A stretch of DNA of 64,000 bases from Dehalococcoidia bacterium (GTDB lineage: Bacteria > Chloroflexota > Dehalococcoidia > Bin125): assembly GCA_022826965.1 (NCBI GenBank), contig JAJDTU010000002.1:124001-188000 (forward strand), read 5' to 3'. Under the pieces are notes generated by a model. That model was not told the DNA's origin. It did no database searches and saw only the letters and a list, made by a program, of their open reading frames with translations. The position numbers were made by a program, and so were the translations under genes. Of this stretch, positions 1 through 8,000 are shown piece by piece. Positions within the stretch are counted from its first letter, which is position 1; the number at the start of each line of letters is the position of its first letter.

Positions 1-1
1 C

Positions 2-223
2 ATCAACACCCGCTTCGGCCTCGGCTGGGCCCTGACTGGACAGTCCACCCCCTACGGTCCCAATCCACGAGCCTTCGGCCACCCCGGAGCCGGTGGCTCC
101 CTCGGCTACGCCGACCTCGACGCCGGAATCGGCTTCGGCTACGCGATGAATCAAATGGGAACCGAAGTCGCCCACGACCCCCGCTGCGCCACCCTCATCG
201 ACGCCCTCTACGAGTCCGTCTGA
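2..223 (+). CDS. C-terminal end of a beta-lactamase-family serine hydrolase (5' end outside window)
   Basis: The frame is open from the left edge and ends at TGA 221-223, giving 73 visible residues. It contains FGHPGAGGSLGYAD, which matches the third conserved motif (His/Lys-x-Gly region) of class C beta-lactamase/EstB-like serine hydrolases, followed by the usual GIGFGYAMN strand and a short C-terminal helix. The catalytic SxxK and Tyr motifs lie upstream of the window. A second family member sits at 31854, where the same motif reads FGHAGAGG. The substrate (ester or amide) cannot be told from this fragment. Confidence 0.78.
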   Translation: MNTRFGLGWALTGQSTPYGPNPRAFGHPGAGGSLGYADLDAGIGFGYAMNQMGTEVAHDPRCATLIDALYESV

Positions 224-261
224 CCTACTCCTTGCCAGATACATACATCGCTCTTATGTGC

Positions 262-267
262 TATCCT
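262..267 (+). promoter_or_regulatory. Putative extended -10 box for the phosphoribosyltransferase/DprA pair
   Basis: TATCCT preceded by TG-C (TGTGC) forms an extended -10-like element 22 bp before the ATG at 289. No convincing -35 is visible. A GAGGAG ribosome binding site follows about 8 bp before the ATG. Confidence 0.35.
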
Positions 268-288
268 CTTCGCTGAGGAGCACACGAG

Positions 289-1143
289 ATGCCCAGGTGC
301 GGTCGAATGGATCTCATTGAGAGCAGCGAAATGCTGGGGCGATGGAGGTTCGTGGCGACAGTACTACCGCTCTCGCTTCGCACGAAACTCATGCGCACCC
401 TACAGATGGCGCTCGGAGACCAGGTCGTCGTTGCACCTGGCATGAATGCGAACGAGATAATCGTCACCTCTGGAGAGTCCGACTGGGAACGCCCAACACA
501 CCGCCTACTCAACCTCCTCGCGCAGCACGTCACGATCGAAGACGACACGGATGCCTCTCACGCTCTTGCAGTTCACACCTTGTTCGACTCTCAAGTGGAC
601 GACGGCAATGGCGTCAAGAGCTACATCGGTGAAGTGGTGAGCGACGCAAAGTACTCGCGAGATTCTTGGTCGGAGGCGCACCTTGCAGAGCTGATGACCG
701 AGTTCGTCGACTCGCACCCGCTCTTTCGCCGGGCCACTCACATCACTTGTCCACCGGGCAGCAGTGGAGGTAACAACACCTCTGGTCTGGCTCACCGCTT
801 GGTAGAACACACCAATGCCCGACTCGGATTGCAGTTTGTCACAATACAAGGAATGAGTCGTGTCCCCCGAAAGAGCAAGCGCCACTCCAACGATTGCTCG
901 GACGTCAACGGCACCTTTCAGGTCAGCCAACGTGTTGAGGGGGCAACGGTCTTGGTACTCGATGATCTGTATGGCCACGGCTGCACGGTTAACGAAGTCG
1001 CCAGGTCCCTGCGTGCCGCTCGAGTTCGGCAGGTCTTGGCACTCTCTGGCAGCAAGGATGCGACGGGCTGCGAGGGACTACCGCCGCATCAGGGCAACTG
1101 GCACGATTGGCACCCGCCAAACCTCGACTTACCATTTCAGTAA
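289..1143 (+). CDS. Phosphoribosyltransferase-domain protein paired with DprA-like gene
   Basis: This 284-residue protein has a C-terminal type I phosphoribosyltransferase signature, VLVLDDLYGHGCT (about residues 221-233): a hydrophobic strand, two acidic residues and a Gly/Thr-rich PRPP loop, as in ComF and other PRTases. The N-terminal 150 residues resemble nothing I recognise. ATG 289 follows GGAG by 8 bp. It ends 11 bp before the DprA-like gene, so the two are probably cotranscribed. Base composition looks less GC-rich than the metabolic genes nearby, which hints at transfer. Whether it binds or transfers a nucleotide is unknown; a ComF-like competence role or a nucleotide-based defence role are both possible. 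Confidence 0.7.
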   Translation: MPRCGRMDLIESSEMLGRWRFVATVLPLSLRTKLMRTLQMALGDQVVVAPGMNANEIIVTSGESDWERPTHRLLNLLAQHVTIEDDTDASHALAVHTLFDSQVDDGNGVKSYIGEVVSDAKYSRDSWSEAHLAELMTEFVDSHPLFRRATHITCPPGSSGGNNTSGLAHRLVEHTNARLGLQFVTIQGMSRVPRKSKRHSNDCSDVNGTFQVSQRVEGATVLVLDDLYGHGCTVNEVARSLRAARVRQVLALSGSKDATGCEGLPPHQGNWHDWHPPNLDLPFQ

Positions 1144-1154
1144 GGATCAGCTTC

Positions 1155-1841
1155 ATGAGACCCGATGAGCCTTGGTCTCGCTCGGCAGACGACTCTCTCC
1201 CAAATCTCGCCGGGTACGGTCGTGAGGACCTGCTTGCCACTAGGGGCATCTCGCTGTGCGGTTCTCGTGCGGCGGGCGACGTCGGGCTTGAGTTCGCGCG
1301 CGCGGTTGGTTCGTTCGCCGCGGAGTTGGGACTACCACTCGTCAGCGGGTACGCGAAGGGAGTCGACATGGCCGGCCATGTGGCCTGCGTTGAGCCGGGT
1401 GGGCACACCATCGCTGTCCTGGCCGAAGGTCTCGGACGATTCCGTCTGCGCCGAGAGATGAGTGCCGTCATGGACCCGTGGGATGACGACTTTGAACCCC
1501 ACCTCACGGTCGTATCAGAATTCGAACACAATGCCGGTTGGACCGTCTGGCGAGCGATGCAGCGAAACGCGCTCATCTGCAGTCTTGGTAGGGTTCTTGT
1601 CGCAGTCGACCCAGGAGAAAGCGGGGGCACGCTTGATGCCGTGAAGAAGGCGGTCAAACGGGACATGCCCGTTGTGATCGGTTGGTCCAACCCCGAACGG
1701 AGCCACGACCACCTGCAGAACCTGCTCACGGATCCAACAGTCAAGATCGCGACCACACTCGATGACTTGCTCGCCGGAATCGATGCGGCTCTGGAGTTCG
1801 ACAAGGTGTTGCCGGGGGTGAGTCAACCGACCTTGTTCTGA
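1155..1841 (+). CDS. DprA/Smf-like (SLOG Rossmann) protein
   Basis: I chose ATG 1155 because AAGGA lies 8 bp upstream; a longer frame reaches back to 1107 but overlaps the previous gene. The 228-residue protein carries the DprA Rossmann core: a GSRAAG loop, LVSGYAKGVDMAGH and an AVLAEGL strand, then ALICSLGRVLVAVD and ESGGT, all typical of the DNA-processing protein DprA. It lacks the N-terminal SAM and C-terminal winged-helix domains of full DprA (about 360 residues). Known DprA loads RecA on incoming DNA; stand-alone SLOG proteins are also thought to sense nucleotides. Its partner PRTase gene is 11 bp upstream. Confidence 0.78.
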   Translation: MRPDEPWSRSADDSLPNLAGYGREDLLATRGISLCGSRAAGDVGLEFARAVGSFAAELGLPLVSGYAKGVDMAGHVACVEPGGHTIAVLAEGLGRFRLRREMSAVMDPWDDDFEPHLTVVSEFEHNAGWTVWRAMQRNALICSLGRVLVAVDPGESGGTLDAVKKAVKRDMPVVIGWSNPERSHDHLQNLLTDPTVKIATTLDDLLAGIDAALEFDKVLPGVSQPTLF

Positions 1842-2135
1842 GAATTGTCGTTCAGACAGCGCCTGATCCGCCGCAACCTCGCCCGAGAACCGCAGATCCA
1901 CGGCGGCAAGAAGTCCCGCGTCGTCTTCACCGGCGACGGCGAAGCGTCGGTCCGACGCCACGACCGAGAATAGAACATCTGTCTCCCACGACACACCGCA
2001 GCCGGTTCCGGTTCCCGCCATCCTCCAACCCATCGCAGTACACTTGTGCGACATACCGCACACAAGAGGAGGACATCATGCCGTCAACGAAAACGCGGAA
2101 CCCACGAACGATCCAGGTTTTTTTCGCGGCGCCGG

Positions 2136-2164
2136 GTTCAGGTCCAGGCCGAAGAGACCTGAAC
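2136..2164. repeat. Stem-loop GTTCAGGT / ACCTGAAC
   Basis: Arms GTTCAGGT (2136-2143) and ACCTGAAC (2157-2164) are perfect inverted repeats with a 13-nt loop. The right-arm word recurs as ACCTGAAA at 2168 and ACCTGAAC at 2248. It could be an operator or a bidirectional terminator between the convergent genes, though there is no T tract. Confidence 0.4.
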
Positions 2165-2186
2165 GAAACCTGAAACTCCGGACGCA

Positions 2187-2208
2187 CGATCTCCCGTAAA
2201 ACACTGGA
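2187..2208 (+). repeat. 22-bp dispersed repeat, copy 1
   Basis: This matches the reverse complement of 31443-31464 at 21 of 22 positions; the core word is AAAACACTGGA. Both copies are in intergenic regions 29 kb apart. Read as codons both encode ISRKTL followed by D or E, so the repeat may be a conserved peptide rather than a DNA site. Confidence 0.55.
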
Positions 2209-2334
2209 CTTGCGGGCTCTGACAGCTCGAAAAAAATGTTTCCGAAAACCTGAACAGCCCGGAGGCCACGGCTCGAACGTCGAACGACCCTCGTCCAATG
2301 TCCGGGCAACACCCGCCGCCGGCCGGAGTCGCCG

Positions 2335-4998
2335 CTAGACGCTCGCCAGACCCTCCGCGATCACGCCGTCGTCCGCCAGCCGATAAATCTCCGACGTGCT
2401 CATCCCCAACAGTTGCCCCAGCACGTAGTGGTTGTCCTCGCCGTAGCACGGTGCGCCGCGATCGATCGGGCCGCCCATGAACGGAGGTGTGTGACTCCAC
2501 TTGACCGGCACTTCCTTGGTCGGCCACGCCCCCATCTCCGAGTGCTCGACCTCGGTCAGCCAGTTCAGGTGCGCAAGCTGCGGGTCGACCTCAAGCCGAT
2601 CCTGCGCGTCCTGGCAGACGCCGGCGGCCACACCGGCCTCTTGCAGGCGCTGCATCAACTCCCAGCGATCGTGCTGGCGTGTCCATTCCGAAATCCGCTC
2701 ATCCAGCTCGTCCTGGTGGGCGAGACGGTCTGAGAGGCTCGCGAATTGGTCGGCGGAGGCCCACTCGGGCTCGCCCATTAGTCGCCTCAGCGATTGCCAG
2801 TCCGACTCGTCGAAGCAGGCGATCGCAACCCAGCGGTCGCTGGACTCGACGTCGTCGCGGCAGCGGTACGCCCCGTGCGGCGCGGCCGGCTTATACGGCG
2901 AACGGTTCCCGTACCGCTGCCAGACCGTCCCATTGGCCGACCACTCCAGCACCGAGGTCCCGTTCAGGTAGATCCCCGCGTCGACCTGCGACGAGTCGAT
3001 CCACTGCCCCTTGCCGGTCCGGTCGCGGTAGTACAGCGCCGCCATCATCGCGTTGGCCAGGTTGTACGCGCCGAACCAGTCCAGGTAGCTGTAGCCCCAG
3101 CCCGCCGGCGCATACGGCTCCGGCAGACCGGACAGCTCGGAGATCGCCCCGAACGACGCCGCGATCGGCCCCACCGTCCGGTAGCGACCGTACACGCCAA
3201 CCTGCCCCATCCCTGACTGCGACAGGTAGATGATGTCCGGCTTGATCTCCTTCATCACCTCATAGCCCAAGCCCCAGCGCTCCATCACCCCTGGCGAGAA
3301 CCCCTCCGCCACAATGTCGCTCACGGCGACGAGCTGCTTGGCAATCTCCAACCCGCGCGGGTCGCGCAGGTTGAGTGAGAGCCCGCGGTGCCCCGCATGA
3401 AAGTCATTGAACTGCCCCGACCGGTTAATCGTCGAGTTGTCGGGCGGCAGCGGACCCTCGTTGATCCCCATCCCCTGCCGCGCCGCCTTGCCGCCCTGAG
3501 GAAACTGAGCCATCCCCACCCGCAAGTCCATGTTCTGGTGCCACTCAACCTTGATGTCCTCCGCCCCCAGCGCCGACAGGAATCGCGGCGCCCCACCCGA
3601 TGCAAGCCACCACGTAAAGTCGAGAATCCGGACCCCCTCAAGCGGAAACGGCGTCCCCCATCGCGACAGCGGCCCACTCTCAGGAACGCCCGCTGGGCCA
3701 CTCCCGTTCCCCTCTCCCCCCGCTCCGCGGCGGGAGATGCCGGATGCAGAGGGGGGCTTCCGGCCCGCCTCCGACCTCAGGGAGCCACCGTCCAGCTCCC
3801 CGCGGATCTCTTCATTGTGCTCGCCCAGCAGCGGAGCCCGGGGCCCCACCTTCCACGACGTCTCCGACGACACCCACTTGCTCGACGTGTAAACGAACTC
3901 CTCCTCATGCTCCGGATGCGCAACCTTGGCGAAGCTCCCCCGCTCCCACCAGTGCGGGTCGAGGACGTTCTCGTGCGGCTTGCGTAGCGGAGCCCAGAGA
4001 TGACCGAGATCCTGTGCCTCGCGCCACGGCACATCGTCGAAGCGGAACTTGCGGATCAGCCGCTGAGAGACCTCCTGCAGGTGGGCCGCAGTCTCCCCAC
4101 GAGAACGCGTGTTGGCCCCGCCGCCCTCCGCAGGCGCGTCGTTCAGGTCGGCGGCCATGCCGTAGCTGTCGAGGAAGTCAATCAACGACTGCGAGCGACC
4201 GCGCGGCAGCGCCATCACCCATCGGCCATCCTTCGTCGGACCGATCATCGGCAGCGGCGAGACCTCCTCCATCGCGTGACGGCAGGTCTGGCGATAGAAC
4301 CGCGCCCGACGGTAGACCCAGCTCATCAGGTCAAGCTCGGTGTTCTTGGCGACGGCGTCGTGGACCGATGTGTGCAGCGTCTGAGCGCGGCCCGAGCGTC
4401 CCCAGTCGATCAGAGCGCCAATGGCGTTCATCACGGTCAACTCGCCGGCGATGTGGTAGGCCTGCCACATCTGTGGCGCGATCGGTGGCGTGTCGTACGC
4501 GCCGTCGGGCTGCGGATCATAGCCGCAGTTCATCATCGGCCCACCAAGCGCGAGATGCACCAGGTCCGATCCGCGAAAGTCGGCCCACGGACCCGAATCG
4601 CCAAACGGCGTCATCCGAGCGATCACGATGTCCGGGTTGGCCTCGCGAATCGCAGCTTCGTCGGGACCATGCCGGTCAACATCCGCGTTCGGCCGGGCAT
4701 CGAGGAACAGATCTGCCGTCCCGAGGAGTTCGAGCAACCTCGATCGCCCATCCTCAGCGGTCAAATCGAGCGTGAACGATCGCTTGCCAATGCTGTAGTG
4801 CCACCAGAACAGCGACCGTTCCGGCCCCGGCTCATCCTCGTAGAACGGCCCGATGCTGCGGGTTGAGCAGCCTTCAGGCGGCTCCACCTTGATCACGTCG
4901 GCGCCCAGCCCGGCCAGCAGCTTGCCTGCATACGCCGAGACCTCACCACCGATCTCAACCACGCGGACGCCGCCGAGGAGATGTTCATCTTGGGTCAT
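2335..4998 (-). CDS. Double-domain CaiB/BaiF (family III) CoA-transferase
   Basis: The protein has 887 residues from ATG 4998; the frame runs upstream to 5088 but would overlap the helicase gene, so I take the ATG just after that gene's stop. Two tandem family III CoA-transferase domains (about 1-400 and 454-887) are joined by a Gly/Ser-rich linker. The C-terminal half has the Asp expected to carry the CoA thioester intermediate (D640 in YLDWFGA); at the equivalent place in the N-terminal half I read no Asp. Family members move CoA between carboxylic acids, classically formyl-CoA:oxalate. Single polypeptides with two domains are known, but the substrate here is unknown. It is the last gene of a tightly packed minus-strand run with an acyl-CoA dehydrogenase. 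Confidence 0.85.
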   Translation of the reverse strand: MTQDEHLLGGVRVVEIGGEVSAYAGKLLAGLGADVIKVEPPEGCSTRSIGPFYEDEPGPERSLFWWHYSIGKRSFTLDLTAEDGRSRLLELLGTADLFLDARPNADVDRHGPDEAAIREANPDIVIARMTPFGDSGPWADFRGSDLVHLALGGPMMNCGYDPQPDGAYDTPPIAPQMWQAYHIAGELTVMNAIGALIDWGRSGRAQTLHTSVHDAVAKNTELDLMSWVYRRARFYRQTCRHAMEEVSPLPMIGPTKDGRWVMALPRGRSQSLIDFLDSYGMAADLNDAPAEGGGANTRSRGETAAHLQEVSQRLIRKFRFDDVPWREAQDLGHLWAPLRKPHENVLDPHWWERGSFAKVAHPEHEEEFVYTSSKWVSSETSWKVGPRAPLLGEHNEEIRGELDGGSLRSEAGRKPPSASGISRRGAGGEGNGSGPAGVPESGPLSRWGTPFPLEGVRILDFTWWLASGGAPRFLSALGAEDIKVEWHQNMDLRVGMAQFPQGGKAARQGMGINEGPLPPDNSTINRSGQFNDFHAGHRGLSLNLRDPRGLEIAKQLVAVSDIVAEGFSPGVMERWGLGYEVMKEIKPDIIYLSQSGMGQVGVYGRYRTVGPIAASFGAISELSGLPEPYAPAGWGYSYLDWFGAYNLANAMMAALYYRDRTGKGQWIDSSQVDAGIYLNGTSVLEWSANGTVWQRYGNRSPYKPAAPHGAYRCRDDVESSDRWVAIACFDESDWQSLRRLMGEPEWASADQFASLSDRLAHQDELDERISEWTRQHDRWELMQRLQEAGVAAGVCQDAQDRLEVDPQLAHLNWLTEVEHSEMGAWPTKEVPVKWSHTPPFMGGPIDRGAPCYGEDNHYVLGQLLGMSTSEIYRLADDGVIAEGLASV

Positions 4999-5008
4999 GG
5001 AGGAATCC

Positions 5009-8000
5009 CTACGATCGCCGTCTGATCTGTGGCCTTCGATTGACTCTTGTGATCGCGCGCTCGATATGATCGCGGATTCGCGAGCCAACCCGGCTATAAC
5101 CCATCTCTTGTGCGATGTCGCGGATCAGTTCGTCGTTGGTATGCAACAGTCCGTCGGACTGAGCCCATTGCACAATGTCGTCAAGCTGGCGGTCGCTGTA
5201 CTCGACGATCGGGCGTCCTGGAATGTCTACATGAGGGCAACTACGGCGACGGTTCGGAAGCCGTTGAGAAATCGAGTAGGGTTTTTCTGCGGGCCCTGAC
5301 GATGTCTGCCGCTCTGCAGGTTGGGGCTCATCGGCATCTGCCTTGGCGACCGCACTCTTCCAGGCCCGCACAACTCTCTCCGTCTCCGCTTCAGGATTTC
5401 GGAACCATTCCGTTGACCAGATGCGACAGAAGCGCCAGCCGAGTCGCTCCAAGTGCTCTTGCCGCAACCGGTCTCGTTCCCGAGCGTTGATCGCGGAATG
5501 ATATCTGGCACCATCTGCCTCGATGGCGAGCACGGGTCGACCGGGCTGGTCGGGATGCATGGCGGCGAAGTCGATCCAGTATCCCGACGCGCCGTATTGC
5601 GCCTGCAGGGGAATGCCCGCCTCTTCCAACCGCTGCTTGATATCGATCTCAAACGGATTGAGCGGCTCAGCATCGCGCCGGGCGGCACCGAGGTCGCGAC
5701 CGGCGCTGGCGGCGTAGGCGATGTAGTCACGCAGCATTTGCGGACCTTGAGAGCGCAGGCGATCGGGATCCATGTCGGCGGCGGAGAATGCGCTGACGAT
5801 CGTCATCCGTCGCTTAGCGCGCGTGACCGCAACGTTGAGCCGGCGATACCCACCCTCGCGGTTCAGCGGTCCGAAGTTGTACCGCATCCGTCCGCTGTCG
5901 GAGCGTCCATAGCCAACCGCCAAGATGATCGCGTCGCGCTCGTCGCCCTGCACTCTTTCCAAGTTCTTGACGAAGAACGGCTCTTCGCGGTCTTCGCCAA
6001 AGAACCCATCCAGCTCCGGTCGGTCGGCGCGAGCGAGGCGCAACGTCTCTTCAATCCGGTGCGCGTGCCTGAGCCCAAACGCAATCACTCCCAACGACTC
6101 ATTCGGCCGCTGCTCAGCGTGTTCGAGGATCAAATCGACCACCTGCTGCACTTCGGCTGAGTTGGAGCCGCCGCTCGCGACGGATTCATTGCTGAAAGGG
6201 ACTTCGACATGCGTCACACAATCACCACGCATTAGTCCGGGGAACGTCGTCAGCGACCCATCGTAGATGTGGTGGTTGGAGAATGCGATCAGCCGTTCGT
6301 CGACGCTTCTATAGTGCCAGTTCAGAGTTCGCGAGTTGCCGGGCATCAATACGCTTGCGGCATCAAGCACCGATTCCACATCGCTGGTCAGTGGGCCAGT
6401 CGTGGTGTCCTCTTCCTCCTCCTCTTCGTAGTCATCCGATGTCGTGGTGAAAAATGTCGTCGGTGGCAACTGTCTCGGATCCCCGGCGATGACAGCCTGG
6501 CGTCCGCGGAGCAACGAAGGGACCGCGTCTGCCGGCAGAATCTGGGACGCTTCGTCGAAGATGATCACATCGAAGAGTTGCTCGCACGGGAGAATCTGCG
6601 GCACAAGGAGCGGACTCATCGCCCAGCACGGCTTGAGTCGAGTCAAGACGTCGGGCGCCTCTCTCACTAGTTGGCGCATCGGCTTATGTCGTGTCCTCAG
6701 CTTGGATTGATGGACGATTGATTCCTCTTGTTCGGGATGTGCGTTTCGGGCAGCAATGACTCCTTCCGCCCATGCTCGGCGCACTCTCATTGAGCCGATC
6801 GCGATATGTTCACGGTCGGATTGGCAGAAACTGTCTACTGCATGGTCAGCAAAGTGGCCCCGAAAGCGATTCACATTGGCATCACTGGTGCTGATCTCAT
6901 CAAGAATCGACTGAAGGCATGAGTGTCGCATCGCGCGCTCGGCGAACGACGCAGGCCAATCGTCAGCGGCGGCAGTTTCCAGAAATCGGCGGAAACCCCA
7001 CTTGGCTAGCATCACGCGTCGTTCGTGTAGTTGTGGCAGCGTACCTAGAGAACCTCGCCCGCTCCACAGACGGTCAATCGTTCTCACCACTTCCTGGACA
7101 TCAATTGCATCTACGTTTCCAAGATCGGTAGCCTTGCCGACCGTCGCAAGATGCTCTCGGAGGGTCTGAACTCTCTCTTCTAGCTCCTCCCTTGCCTCTC
7201 CTGAGATCGCCACATTCGGATCTGGACCGAATTCGCTCCAACGTTGGACGGCGGCCCTGAGCCGCTCTACTGCCGTATGCGGAACCCTTGCCGTCTCGCT
7301 CGGACCAAGGCGACGCAATTCGGCGAGCGCTGCTTGGAAGCTCTCTGCTGTCGTCTCGGTTAGCGATTCTGGGCCTTCAGATGTGATCGAGCGCCATCGG
7401 TCAAGTGACGCTTGAAACTGAGTCCGCTGACGCCACGAGCGCGGCGGTGGCTGCGCACCCATAATCTCACGCCACGCGTCCAGCGCCTTGTGAGCCTGGG
7501 CGATCGAATCGAGTAGGCGTCGACCGTCAATCTCGGCGTCGCGTGCCAGTGCTTGCGCTTCAGAGCGAGCGCGACGGTACTCCTTACTGAAGAGCGTGGA
7601 TGCCAGCCGAAGCACTCCCACTCGCTTGATGGGTTGCAGATCCTGTATCAGAGACTCTAGATCTACATCGAACACCGATGGCTCCAGCTGTTCTAGCGCC
7701 ACGTCGAAGCGATTCAGCGCCTCGAGCAGAGAAACCATGGTATGCATTCCGTCTGGAAGCTCCACGCCCATTTCGTTGGAGAGCGCGGCCAGGGTGCGTT
7801 CGTAGTCGGCACGAGCGGCGATGATTGAATCAACCTCACGCAACGACCTGGGTGTCGCTATACCTAACTCCTCACGAAACCTCCTTCTCTGGTCTTCGTA
7901 GGCCGAATACGTACTGAGGACATGTTGAGCATCACTGAGGGCAAGCGACCCGGCGATGCCCAACTCAGATGCGAACGCTTGGACAACGCGCTCGTATTCG

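Larger units (their letters stand above)
1842..2334. other. 493-bp intergenic region between convergent genes
   Basis: This gap between the DprA-like gene and the end of the CoA-transferase gene has no intact gene. It holds a CTTGTG/CACAAG inverted repeat (2043-2048 and 2061-2066), a strong ribosome binding site with a short interrupted reading frame (from 2078), an 8-bp-arm stem-loop (2136-2164), three ACCTGAAN words (2157, 2168, 2248) and a 22-bp sequence recurring at 31443-31464. Confidence 0.6.
2078..2338 (+). pseudogene. Broken small gene with perfect RBS (ISRKTL family)
   Basis: AGGAGG lies 5 bp before ATG 2078. The frame runs 31 codons to TGA 2171-2173 and, in the same frame, continues open to TAG 2336-2338. 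The continuation includes RTISRKTLDLRA, which closely resembles RAISRKTLEIRA in a minus-strand frame at 31430-31516. Differences between the two are mostly synonymous (three codons) or conservative (E/D, I/L), which suggests former coding. I do not recognise the family. It may be a decayed gene, a readthrough gene or a chance frame. Confidence 0.25.

Noticed and set aside
1842-1973. In-frame continuation of the DprA-like gene after its TGA (43 codons)
   Set aside because: No recognisable domain, no internal start with RBS; open run of this length is common at this GC content.
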